Assembly (NCBI GenBank): GCA_016713085.1
Contig: JADJPV010000001.1
Location: 124,001 to 188,000 of the forward strand
Source of the DNA: Chitinophagaceae bacterium
Lineage (GTDB): Bacteria; Bacteroidota; Bacteroidia; Chitinophagales; Chitinophagaceae
DNA: 64,000 nucleotides
Direction of reading: 5' to 3'
Made by a program: the position numbers and the translations under genes. Below, piece after piece: positions 19,941 through 27,566 of this stretch. Position 1 is the stretch's first letter; each line of letters starts with the position of its first letter. The notes under the pieces were generated by a model. The model did not search any database and had not been told where the DNA came from. It saw nothing but the letters and a program-made list of their open reading frames with translations.

Positions 19941-20330
19941 TTACTTGCTTATTAGAAAATACTTTTCAACTCCTTGTACCTTATTAAATTTTGCCTTTTG
20001 ATAATATATTAGAACATCCTTCCGATCTACATCACTGAAAACTTTCAAGTCAATGGTATCTTCAAAAATATAATACGAATCAAGATAAGCTTCAAAAACA
20101 TCTAAATTAGCCGGTTTATAATTAATCGAGTCAGCAGCAAACTTTGCCCATTTAATAATCTCAGTTGGTTTATAATCTAAGCAAAGAATTTTCATCTTAC
20201 TATACGAATTCAAATCTCCCTCTTTAATTCCCTTCGCTAAGGTTTGGTAATCCCCAATATTATTTATTGATTTGGAGTTATTGCATCCCATTAATAATAC
20301 AAAACCAATAACTATCAATTTATTTTTCAT
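19941..20330 (-). CDS. Small lipoprotein, unknown function
   Basis: 129 residues starting MKNKLIVIGFVLLMG then Cys16 (NNSKSINNIG), a clear lipobox. The mature part is acidic and helical (YQTLAKGIKEGDLNSYSKMK, EIIKWAKFAADSINYKPANL) and ends FLISK. No family is recognised. It lies convergent to glnN and just before the accC terminator region. Base composition is more AT-rich than the neighbouring housekeeping genes. Confidence 0.6.
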   Translation of the reverse strand: MKNKLIVIGFVLLMGCNNSKSINNIGDYQTLAKGIKEGDLNSYSKMKILCLDYKPTEIIKWAKFAADSINYKPANLDVFEAYLDSYYIFEDTIDLKVFSDVDRKDVLIYYQKAKFNKVQGVEKYFLISK

Positions 20331-20391
20331 CTTTTACCTATGGATTGTATTGCTTTCTGTAAAACTATGGAAGTTGAATTACAAACCTATC

Positions 20392-20417
20392 AAAAAAAAA
20401 GCCGCTCAATGAGCGGC
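20392..20417 (-). terminator. Terminator of accC
   Basis: On the minus strand GCCGCTC, loop ATT, GAGCGGC followed by nine T. It lies 23 bases after the accC stop. Confidence 0.9.
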
Positions 20418-20440
20418 TTCCAGATATACTTTAGAATTTA

Positions 20441-21778
20441 TCACTTCATTGTAAACGATTCCAAAAATTTCGTGGTGAAATTTCCTTTACGGAAACTTTC
20501 ATCCTTCATCAGTTGCTGGTGGAACGGAATAGTTGTCTTCACACCTTCAATAATATATTCACTTAATGCACGGCTCATTGTATTGATTGCTTCTTCTCTT
20601 GTTCTTGCAACAGAAATAATTTTTGCAATCATTGAATCGTAGTAAGGAGGAATCACATAACCTGCATATACATGTGAGTCAATACGTATACCATGACCGC
20701 CGGGTTGATGAAGCGTTGTAATCTTACCAGGCGATGGACGGAAATCATTATAAGGATCTTCTGCATTAATGCGGCATTCAATCGCATGCATCTGCGGTTC
20801 ATAATTTTCGCCGCTGATCTTCTCTCCTGCTGCAATTAATATCTGTTCTTTGATCAAATCAAAGTTGGTAACCTCTTCGGTTACGCAATGCTCTACCTGG
20901 ATACGTGTATTCATTTCCATGAAATAGAAATTGCGGTGTTTGTCAACCAAAAATTCAATGGTGCCCACACTTTCATATCCAATAGCAGAAGCAGCTTTAA
21001 TTGCAGCATCTCCCATTGCTTTGCGTAAATCAGCAGTCATGAACGGTGAAGGTGATTCCTCAACCAGTTTTTGATGACGGCGCTGAATAGAACAGTCTCT
21101 TTCACTTAAATGACAAACCGTTCCAAAGCGATCACCTGCTATCTGTATTTCAATATGGCGTGGCTCTTCCACAAATTTCTCCATGTAAATACCATCATTC
21201 TTAAACGAAGCACCTGCTTCATTCTTCGCCATATCGTAATTGCGTTCCAGTTCTTCTTCATTCCAAACAACACGCATTCCTTTTCCACCGCCACCTGCAG
21301 TTGCTTTTAAAATTACAGGGTAGCCAATTTCTTTTGCAGTTGCTTTGGCATCATCCACGCTTTCCAGTAAACCTTTTCCACCGGGCACTACAGGTACACC
21401 TGCATTGATCATGGTTTCTTTGGCTGTAATTTTATCACCCATTGCACGGATCTGATCCGGAGTCGGGCCAATAAACTTAATTCCATTCTGTCCGCATATT
21501 TCAGCAAAGCGTGCATTTTCTGCTAAGAAACCGTAGCCGGGATGAATAGCATCGGCATTGGTTATTTCAGCAGCAGCAATTATATTGGGAACATTGAGAT
21601 AAGATTCAGCACTGGCAGGTTTACCAATACAAACAGCTTCGTCTGCAAATTTCACATGCATACTCTCTCTGTCGGCAGTTGAATAAACAGCTACTGTTTT
21701 AATACCCATTTCACGACAGGTTCGAATAATGCGTAAAGCAATTTCACCTCTGTTGGCAATCAATATCTTTTTAAACAT
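20441..21778 (-). CDS. accC: Acetyl-CoA carboxylase, biotin carboxylase subunit
   Basis: 445 residues, the normal length. It carboxylates the biotin on AccB with bicarbonate and ATP, the first half-reaction of fatty-acid synthesis. The N-terminus FKKILIANRGEIALRIIRTC, the ATP-grasp loop KATAGGGGKGMRVVW and the metal and active-site segment YFMEMNTRIQVEHCVTE are diagnostic. In many bacteria accB and accC abut; here a four-helix-bundle gene lies between them. A strong terminator follows. Confidence 0.97.
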   Translation of the reverse strand: MFKKILIANRGEIALRIIRTCREMGIKTVAVYSTADRESMHVKFADEAVCIGKPASAESYLNVPNIIAAAEITNADAIHPGYGFLAENARFAEICGQNGIKFIGPTPDQIRAMGDKITAKETMINAGVPVVPGGKGLLESVDDAKATAKEIGYPVILKATAGGGGKGMRVVWNEEELERNYDMAKNEAGASFKNDGIYMEKFVEEPRHIEIQIAGDRFGTVCHLSERDCSIQRRHQKLVEESPSPFMTADLRKAMGDAAIKAASAIGYESVGTIEFLVDKHRNFYFMEMNTRIQVEHCVTEEVTNFDLIKEQILIAAGEKISGENYEPQMHAIECRINAEDPYNDFRPSPGKITTLHQPGGHGIRIDSHVYAGYVIPPYYDSMIAKIISVARTREEAINTMSRALSEYIIEGVKTTIPFHQQLMKDESFRKGNFTTKFLESFTMK

Positions 21779-21808
21779 GGGATGAAGAATTAGTTAATGT
21801 GCGGATGT

Positions 21809-22287
21809 GCTAATATGCTAATTAATACAACAGCGATTAAAAAATAAAAAAACTCAAAATATAACTAAAAGGATGTTTTCGTTTAGCAGTACCCAGTATC
21901 TTATTCAATACTTTCTGTATTTCAGTTAGCTTCAATTCCAAATTTGACGTCTCAGGATAACCATTCCCATAATTGCAAAGAATCAACCAATACTGCGTCT
22001 CATCGGCTTCTTTTGCTGCAATTTTTATTTTATGTATAAAGTCAGCCTTACTTTCTGCATTCTGAGCTTCCATACAATTTGCTCCTATAGATGTTCCGGA
22101 TCTCAAAAGCTGTTTACTGAGTGTGTATTTCTTTATTTCATCCAGTGTATCACAATAATCAAGAATGAACTTTGCAAACTCAATTGTTAACTTCAATATT
22201 GGGTTACTCTCGATGAACTCTTTTTGCATAACAGAAAAATGATAAGTAACAGAGTATTGTCTTTACATCAGCTAATCAGCAAATTAA
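21809..22287. repeat. Pair of similar 17-mers bracketing the four-helix-bundle gene
   Basis: GCTAATATGCTAATTAA at 21809-21825 and GCTAATCAGCAAATTAA at 22271-22287 match at 14 of 17 positions in the same orientation. They sit in the two short AT-rich gaps on either side of the gene at 21837-22229 and lie inside longer degenerate GCTAAT/AATTAG word repeats. Confidence 0.45.
21837..22229 (-). CDS. Four-helix bundle protein (23S rRNA intervening-sequence protein family)
   Basis: 130 residues, four amphipathic helices. Diagnostic pieces are LTIEFAKFILDYCDTLDEIK, YTLSKQLLRSGTSIGANCME (the conserved SxQLLRSGTSIGANxxEA core) and AKEADETQYWL. The family was first seen in proteins encoded in intervening sequences of 23S rRNA and is also related to the Avd accessory protein of diversity-generating retroelements; the cellular role is not known. 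It lies between accB and accC on the same strand (76 and 58 base gaps), bounded by similar short repeats, and so may be a mobile cassette that landed in the operon. The C-terminus (HPFSYILSFFIF) is hydrophobic and may be an altered tail. Confidence 0.88.
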   Translation of the reverse strand: MQKEFIESNPILKLTIEFAKFILDYCDTLDEIKKYTLSKQLLRSGTSIGANCMEAQNAESKADFIHKIKIAAKEADETQYWLILCNYGNGYPETSNLELKLTEIQKVLNKILGTAKRKHPFSYILSFFIF

Positions 22288-22305
22288 CCAATTAGCTAAT
22301 TGAAC

Positions 22306-22779
22306 TTAACTCGGATCTACCAGATATAAAGGCTGATCGTATTCTACAGGCGACTGATCTTCCACAAGGATTTTAACGATCTTTCCTTTTACTTCACTTT
22401 CAATTTCATTGAACAGCTTCATTGCTTCAATAATACAAACTACTTTTCCGGGAGTTACCTCATCACCTACTTCAACAAACAAAGGTTTATCCGGAGATGG
22501 TTTGCGGTAGAACGTACCAATCATCGGGCTCTTAATGGTAATATATTTACTTGTATCGTCGGCTTGTTTGGGAGCAGGTGTTGCTGCTGAAGGAGAGGGT
22601 GCCGGTTGCAGAGCCGATGCCGGGGCAGAAGCCTGAACCTGGCCTGTATAAACTGTTTGCTGAATTACTTCTTCTTTCTGTTTTATAGTAACCTTGAAAT
22701 CCTTTTCTTCGATGGTGAGTTCACTGAGGTTGGATTTGTTGACCATTTTAATCAACTCCTGAATTTGTTTGAAATCCAT
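22306..22779 (-). CDS. accB: Acetyl-CoA carboxylase, biotin carboxyl carrier protein
   Basis: 157 residues. It carries the biotin that shuttles CO2 from AccC to the carboxyltransferase. The N-terminal helical part (FKQIQELIKMVNKSNLSELT) is followed by an Ala/Pro-rich linker (about 48-74) and the biotinyl domain with the EAMKLFNEIESE motif, Lys121 being the biotinylated residue. efp lies 183 bases upstream on the same strand but has its own terminator, so accB probably has its own promoter; TACCTTAG at 22819-22826 is a one-mismatch -7 candidate. Confidence 0.96.
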   Translation of the reverse strand: MDFKQIQELIKMVNKSNLSELTIEEKDFKVTIKQKEEVIQQTVYTGQVQASAPASALQPAPSPSAATPAPKQADDTSKYITIKSPMIGTFYRKPSPDKPLFVEVGDEVTPGKVVCIIEAMKLFNEIESEVKGKIVKILVEDQSPVEYDQPLYLVDPS

Positions 22780-22913
22780 GTTCGTGAGGTTTTTAAATTG
22801 AACAATATTAACGGGCGGCTAAGGTAGGGAATTACAATCCAGAATTCCCGATTTTCTTAAAAAATCAGTCGAAATCAAGGCGTTTTTGCTCGAAAACAAG
22901 GCATTTTGAATGA

Positions 22914-22948
22914 AAAAAGGGGCATTTTGATGAAAATGCCCCTTTTTG
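22914..22948. terminator. Terminator of efp
   Basis: AAAAAGGGGCATTTT, loop GATG, AAAATGCCCCTTTTT: a 15-bp perfect stem. It lies 15 bases beyond the efp stop and ends in T-rich runs on both strands. Confidence 0.9.
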
Positions 22949-22962
22949 ATATTTTAAAAAAA

Positions 22963-23529
22963 TTACTCTTTTACTCTTTCTACATAATCCCCTGTTTTTG
23001 TGTTGATGCGGATTAATTCGCCTTCATTCACAAATAAAGGAACCATAACAGTTGCGCCAGTTTCAATGGTAGCAGCTTTTAATGTACGGGTAGCGGTATC
23101 GCCTTTCATGCCCGGCTCGCTGTAGGTAACCAGCATTACAATTTTATCGGGCAATTCAACCGTCATTGGCAAATCAGTTTCTGTATTGATAAGGATAGAA
23201 ACTTCACCGCCATCCTTTAAAAACTGTGGTGCATCAATCAGGTTTTCCTGCACAACAATCTGCTCAAAAGTTTCATTATTCATGAAATTATACCCTGTAT
23301 CGTCTTTGTATAAAAACTGAAACTCCTTACGTTCTACACGAATGGGGTAAATGGTTTCACCACTGTTCCAGGTTGCCTCAACTGAACGGTTATTATCAAC
23401 ACCTTTGAGCTTTGCCCACACTTTCGCTGCTGCACGTGCCGTTTTGTTTTCGCCAAACTCTACAATTTTGTATAAGCTGCCGTCAACCTTAATAATCATA
23501 CCCCTTGTGATGTCAGATGTATTTGCCAT
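22963..23529 (-). CDS. efp: Elongation factor P
   Basis: 188 residues from the ATG at 23527-23529 (MANTSDITRGMIIKVDGSLY). EF-P enters the ribosomal E site and relieves stalling at proline runs. The KOW-like domain 1, the middle OB domain (TGYNFMNNETFEQIVVQEN) and the C-terminal OB domain with GDTATRTLKAATIETGATV are all present. An upstream Met would give 213 residues, but the extra part lies over a perfect promoter, so the inner start is chosen. The domain 1 loop reads GENKTARAAAKVW, without the PGKG that carries the modified Lys34 in E. coli. Confidence 0.96.
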   Translation of the reverse strand: MANTSDITRGMIIKVDGSLYKIVEFGENKTARAAAKVWAKLKGVDNNRSVEATWNSGETIYPIRVERKEFQFLYKDDTGYNFMNNETFEQIVVQENLIDAPQFLKDGGEVSILINTETDLPMTVELPDKIVMLVTYSEPGMKGDTATRTLKAATIETGATVMVPLFVNEGELIRINTKTGDYVERVKE

Positions 23530-23559
23530 AAAACCTGTTGAAATTTTAATTTGAGGCTG

Positions 23560-23590
23560 CAAATATAAGGTAACTGACTCTGATGGCAAA
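23560..23590 (-). promoter_or_regulatory. Sigma-A promoter of efp
   Basis: On the minus strand TTTG (23590-23587), a spacer of exactly 19 bases, then TATATTTG (23567-23560). This is a complete match to the Bacteroidota consensus TTTG-N19-TAnnTTTG. The predicted start of transcription lies about 25 bases before the efp ATG. Confidence 0.8.
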
Positions 23591-23775
23591 TTGAAGCAGG
23601 ACATTTATGGAACCGGCTCCGGGTCTTTGTTACGGCAATTGTTGTGTCACTCACTTGTACGCCAAAGCTTTCCCCAACAGGGCACTTTAAGAATCTGTTT
23701 CAATGGAATTAAATTTCAGCCTTATTGAATCAGTTTTTGGCTTTTCATTTCAGTGTTTGATTGTAAATTGCCGGC

Positions 23776-24279
23776 ATGAAGAAATATGTCCTTTTTCTTT
23801 CGCTCTGTATTGCAGCTGCACCTGTTCTGGCCTTATCGACAGTTGATTCGATTCCTGCGCATCTGCAGAACCTGTTACTGCCCGATTTTAAAATACTTCT
23901 ACCCGATGGTAAGACCAATTTTTATACAGACAATCTTTCAAAAAATAAGCATACGATTATTATCAATTTCAGTCCCGAATGTGAGCATTGCCAAATTCAG
24001 ATAGAAGAGCTGATTAAACATATTGATCAGTTTAAAGGAACCCAGATTGTGATGGCAACTTCTCTTCCCTTTGAGAAGATGAAACAGTTTTATGATGAAT
24101 TGCAGGTTGCAAAATATCCCAACATCATTATGGGCCAGGATGTGTTGTTTTTCTTTTCAAAGTATTACAAGAACCATTACTTACCTGGAATAGCTGTTTA
24201 TAATAAAAAAAGAGCTCTTCTTAATTTTTACGACGGTGGCGCAAAAACAGAAGAGCTGATTAAACTGGTAACTGATTAG
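23776..24279 (+). CDS. Exported thioredoxin-fold protein
   Basis: 167 residues with a signal peptide (KKYVLFLSLCIAAAPVLA). The mature chain has DFKILLPDGKTNFYTDNLSK and then IIINFSPECEHCQIQIEELI, with a CEHC motif in the usual place of the thioredoxin CxxC. A cis-Pro equivalent may be in HYLPGIAVYN. Probably a periplasmic or membrane-facing thiol oxidoreductase or AhpC/TSA-like redoxin. It stands alone between efp (divergent) and the M56 gene (convergent). Confidence 0.75.
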   Translation: MKKYVLFLSLCIAAAPVLALSTVDSIPAHLQNLLLPDFKILLPDGKTNFYTDNLSKNKHTIIINFSPECEHCQIQIEELIKHIDQFKGTQIVMATSLPFEKMKQFYDELQVAKYPNIIMGQDVLFFFSKYYKNHYLPGIAVYNKKRALLNFYDGGAKTEELIKLVTD

Positions 24280-24338
24280 TTTCTTTTGTTATTTGTCAGG
24301 TTCAACATTTACTTTATCATAAATCTGAAGATTGCTTT

Positions 24339-26389
24339 TTACTGTTTACTTTTTGTTTTGATGATAATCACACCATTTTTTCCTTTTTCACCGTAAGCTT
24401 TTGTTGCATCATTCCCTTTTAACACATTTATACTTTCAATACTTTCAGGATTAATTTTTCCTACATCTGCATAGCTGGTTTCTTTTCCATCAACGAAGTA
24501 TAAAATATTTTCAGCGTTTACACCATCGCCAAACCCAATACTAAGTTTTGCGTTTTTAGTTGAAGTACCTTCAGAAGTCGTTATTGTTTGTGAATAGCCT
24601 TCCACAGAAACAGGTGCAAGTGCAGATTTTGTCCTATACCCAACTACGGTTACTTCTTTTTTCCCTTCAACTGGAGAAGTTGCAACAGTTAGTTTTGATT
24701 CAACTGATACCGGTGCTACATGAGCAGTTGTTGTAACAGGCGACAATGTGTTTACTTCAGAAACCACAGCTACATTTGAGTTTACACCTGTAACTGAAAC
24801 AGTAGGAACTACTGTACCAGTAAGCTTACTGAACGGAGAAACAGTTGTTACAATTGAAACAGGAGCAACTACTGAAACTGTTGATGGTGCAGTTGGCGGT
24901 GGTGGCGGTGGAATTCCACCATACTTATTCTTATAAAATGTTTCCTTCTTATTCCAGTCGGTAAGCGTTAACGCTTCAATAATTTTTTCTTTTTGTCTTT
25001 TACAATAACAACACATTCGCCATTATTATCTGCAATTGTGAGATAATAGCCTTTTTCATTTGGAGTAAGCTGTTCCTTTGCCGGACTGATAACTGCCAGT
25101 GTTTCTACCGTAGGAGGTGGTGGCGGAGGAGTGGTAATTGTAGTGCCGTACTTTTTCTCCAGTGTTTCTTTTTGCTTAGGATCATTCAGATCATAGGTTT
25201 CAACTGTGCCATTTTTTAACCTGATCCGGATAATCTCTTTACCATTTTCCTTCATTATATCAACAGTTTGAATGTCTTTATTAGCAGCTGTTGTTCCCTG
25301 AGCCGGAGGTGGAGGTGGCTGAAGTATTTTACCATATTTTTTCTCAAAGGCGTTCTTTTGATCTGCATCATTCAGGTTATAATTTTCAACAGTCCCATCT
25401 TTCATCACAATCCTTACATTATTCTTTCCATTACTTTTTGTTACATCAACAGAACTGATATTATCTGCCGGAACAGTATCAGTTAATATAGCTGTTGGTT
25501 GCAAAAACTCCTGCTTCCGTTCCTGCAGTTTCACTTCCCTGAATGCAAGTAATAACACCGCTATCAACGGCAGCACAAATAAGAATCGGATTATCTGCAC
25601 CCGTGCAGATTTCATTTTGTTCATCATGGCAATACGATTTTTTAAAGATGAGAAATTAAATTTTGGTGTAATGCTGAACTGGCTGTTACCAACTACTTTC
25701 AGCAGCAGGTACTGGTATTGTTTTTTATCAAGCCCATCTTCCAGTACTTTATGATCAGCAATAAATTCAAGGTTTTGACGGATGGCTTTACGCAGCAACC
25801 AGGCAATGGGATTAAACCATAATACAATACATAAAAGTTCAGCCAGCAATATATCAAGACTGTGCTTTTGCTTTACATGCACAAACTCATGGCGGATAAT
25901 TTCCTTCAGTTCGACTTCTGTATGCAGCTCTTTATTGATATAAATAGCATCATGAAAAGAAAAGGGAACAATTGATTCATTGATATGGTACAGCTTCACT
26001 TCACCGCTATTGAGCAGGGTGGCTTTTGCTTTAATCCGCTTCAATGATATCAACTGCAGCAATACACGAATACCCATGATTAAAACACCACCGGTGAATA
26101 TTGCAAGCATGATTGTTCCTGCATTCCAGAAAGCTTCCTGTTGTTGTACAAGCTGAATCTGCTGTAAAGACGGAATGATCTGAACAAAATTGTTTTGCTG
26201 TAATTCATGTCTGAACAGGAAATCAGTAATGTTCATGAATGGTATAAAAAAGCACAACAGACTGTACCCCGCCAGGTACCACCTGTTCCAGTTATAAAAA
26301 GTTAAACGGCGCAAAACCAGCTGATAAAATAAAAACACAACTGCAAGTGCAATGGAAACTTTTAAAAGATAGTCTATAATAAAAGGCAT
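24339..26389 (-). CDS. M56 (BlaR1-like) membrane protein with repeats and a TonB-plug-like end, one apparent frameshift
   Basis: From 26389, residues 1-118 and about 270-290 hold four hydrophobic segments, and the zinc protease motif HEFVH is at 167-171 (EIIRHEFVHVKQKHSLDI). The outer part has three units of about 50 residues, each ending KKYG plus a run of Pro: KDGTVENYNLNDADQKNAFE, KNGTVETYDLNDPKQKETLE, and a third, diverged one. In the third unit the frame slips at 24983-24988 (six T on the plus strand); after it, IIEALTLTDWNKKETFYKNK continues to 24339. The last 100 residues contain NPESIESINVLKGNDATKAY and GVIIIKTK, like a TonB-receptor plug. About 683 residues joined. It follows a BlaI-type repressor gene by 52 bases, the usual sensor/repressor pairing. 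The signal sensed is unknown. Confidence 0.85.
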
Positions 26390-26441
26390 GCTGATTTGAT
26401 AATTTGGTGATTTGTTAATTTGGAAATGACTGCATTTTCAA

Positions 26442-26801
26442 TCACTTCTTCCCTTCAATCATCTCCACTATTTCTTTCAATTCTTCAGGCGATAATTTCT
26501 TTTGCTCCACAAAAAAATTCACCAGCTCCTTATAAGAGTTTTCGAAATACTCCTTTACAAAGCCATTCATGAATTTCTTTTTGTACTCTTCTTCAGTGAT
26601 GGCCGGCTTATATAAATAGGCATTACCCACCAGCCTGCTGGAAAGAAATCCCTTCTTTTCAAGATTCTTAACGGTTGATGCAAGTGTTGTGTAAGGAATA
26701 TCTATATCCAGGTTATCTAAAAAGGCTTTTACATTGCCTTCACCATTTCGCCAAACAGCCTGCATCGCTTCTTCTTCCTGTTGTGTGAGCTTCTCTAACA
26801 T
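26442..26801 (-). CDS. BlaI/MecI/CopY-family transcriptional repressor
   Basis: 119 residues. The winged helix lies in the first 75 residues: LTQQEEEAMQAVWRNGEGNV, then IPYTTLASTVKNLEKKGFLS (recognition helix) and the wing RLVGNAYLYKPAI. The C-terminal helices form the dimer part and the usual site of cleavage or release. Members repress their own operon until the partner M56 sensor inactivates them. The M56 gene follows by 52 bases and two matching palindromes lie directly before the start, so autoregulation is strongly suggested. Confidence 0.92.
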   Translation of the reverse strand: MLEKLTQQEEEAMQAVWRNGEGNVKAFLDNLDIDIPYTTLASTVKNLEKKGFLSSRLVGNAYLYKPAITEEEYKKKFMNGFVKEYFENSYKELVNFFVEQKKLSPEELKEIVEMIEGKK

Positions 26802-26804
26802 GTC

Positions 26805-26838
26805 TACGAATTTTTCGTAAATCTACGAAAATATCGTA
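26805..26838. promoter_or_regulatory. Two tandem BlaI-type operator palindromes
   Basis: TACGAATTTTTCGTA at 26805-26819 and TACGAAAATATCGTA at 26824-26838. Each is a TACGA-N5-TCGTA inverted repeat of 15 bp, with centres 19 bp apart, starting four bases before the blaI-like ATG. The form is close to the TACA-TGTA type operators known for BlaI/MecI. The predicted transcription start falls at the edge of the second palindrome. Confidence 0.82.
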
Positions 26839-26844
26839 ATAGTC

Positions 26845-26852
26845 CAAATTTA
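26845..26852 (-). promoter_or_regulatory. -7 box of the blaI-M56 operon
   Basis: TAAATTTG on the minus strand fits TAnnTTTG and lies seven bases upstream of the outer operator, so a bound repressor would cover the start point. No clear -33 TTTG was seen. Confidence 0.55.
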
Positions 26853-26894
26853 TTTTAATTTTTGTTTGTTAGCAGATTGTTATTGTGGCAAAGG

Positions 26895-26917
26895 AAAACC
26901 CCGGCGATAGGACGGGG
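26895..26917 (-). terminator. Terminator of the SRPBCC gene
   Basis: On the minus strand CCCCG, loop TCCTATCGC, CGGGG followed by TTTTCC. It is a short stem with a short T-run, placed 24 bases after the stop at 26942. Confidence 0.55.
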
Positions 26918-26941
26918 CAGTAAATTATGCTTGGGAAAAAA

Positions 26942-27457
26942 TCATTTCTCACATACTTCTTTCAGGCTTTGCAAACCCTCTTCAAACTGTTTATTGAGTT
27001 GCTTGTTCAGGTAAGGCCCCATCAGCCGGGCCATAGGAAAAGGCAGATCGCCTGTATTGCGCCAAACCGTTCGGGTACCATCTGTTGTTTCTGTAAAATC
27101 CCATGCGTCCATTGCCTGGGCTTTCCATGGCTTTATAAATTGCAGATCAAAATTCACAGCCTTGCCGGGTGCAGTTGAGCGAATTGTTAAATGCCCTTCG
27201 CCCACTTTTTTTCCATTCCAGTGATACTTATGTCCGATATGCCCAGGTTCACCACTGATGGTTGACAGAGCATCGGGATCCTGCTTTTGCCAGGGATTCC
27301 ATTCTTTGTAATAATTAAGGTTGGCCACTTTATTATAAATTTCAGCAGCAGGGCGCTGAATAATGACTGTTTTTTCTATGAGATACTTACCCGGCAATAT
27401 TGCTGCAACCAGCAATACAAAGGCAATGATGCCGAGAATGACATAAAGAATGATCAT
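26942..27457 (-). CDS. SRPBCC-family (START-like) protein with N-terminal membrane segment
   Basis: 171 residues. The first 23 (IILYVILGIIAFVLLVAAIL) are a membrane anchor. The rest is a START/polyketide-cyclase-like domain: KTVIIQRPAAEIYNKVANLN, YYKEWNPWQKQDPDALSTIS, GHKYHWNGKKVGEGHLTI, and a terminal helix KQLNKQFEEGLQSLKEV. Such proteins bind a hydrophobic ligand in a helix-grip pocket; the ligand is unknown. It is divergent from mdh, whose promoter lies 40 bases away. Confidence 0.85.
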   Translation of the reverse strand: MIILYVILGIIAFVLLVAAILPGKYLIEKTVIIQRPAAEIYNKVANLNYYKEWNPWQKQDPDALSTISGEPGHIGHKYHWNGKKVGEGHLTIRSTAPGKAVNFDLQFIKPWKAQAMDAWDFTETTDGTRTVWRNTGDLPFPMARLMGPYLNKQLNKQFEEGLQSLKEVCEK

Positions 27458-27495
27458 GGTTGTTGGTTTTGCTGATAAAGATAATGAATCGATCT

Positions 27496-27527
27496 TTTGT
27501 GATTGTGCCTCCCGTCCAATACCTTTG
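27496..27527 (+). promoter_or_regulatory. Sigma-A promoter of mdh
   Basis: TTTG at 27496-27499, a 20-base spacer, and TACCTTTG at 27520-27527. This is nearly the full Bacteroidota consensus. The leader to the mdh ATG would be about 33 bases. Confidence 0.75.
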
Positions 27528-27566
27528 CGCTTCGAAAAATTTTATTCACTTAATAAATCTTTTTTC

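Noticed and set aside
21837..22229. Diversity-generating retroelement, because the four-helix-bundle family is related to Avd
   Set aside because: There is no reverse transcriptase and no template/variable repeat pair near it.
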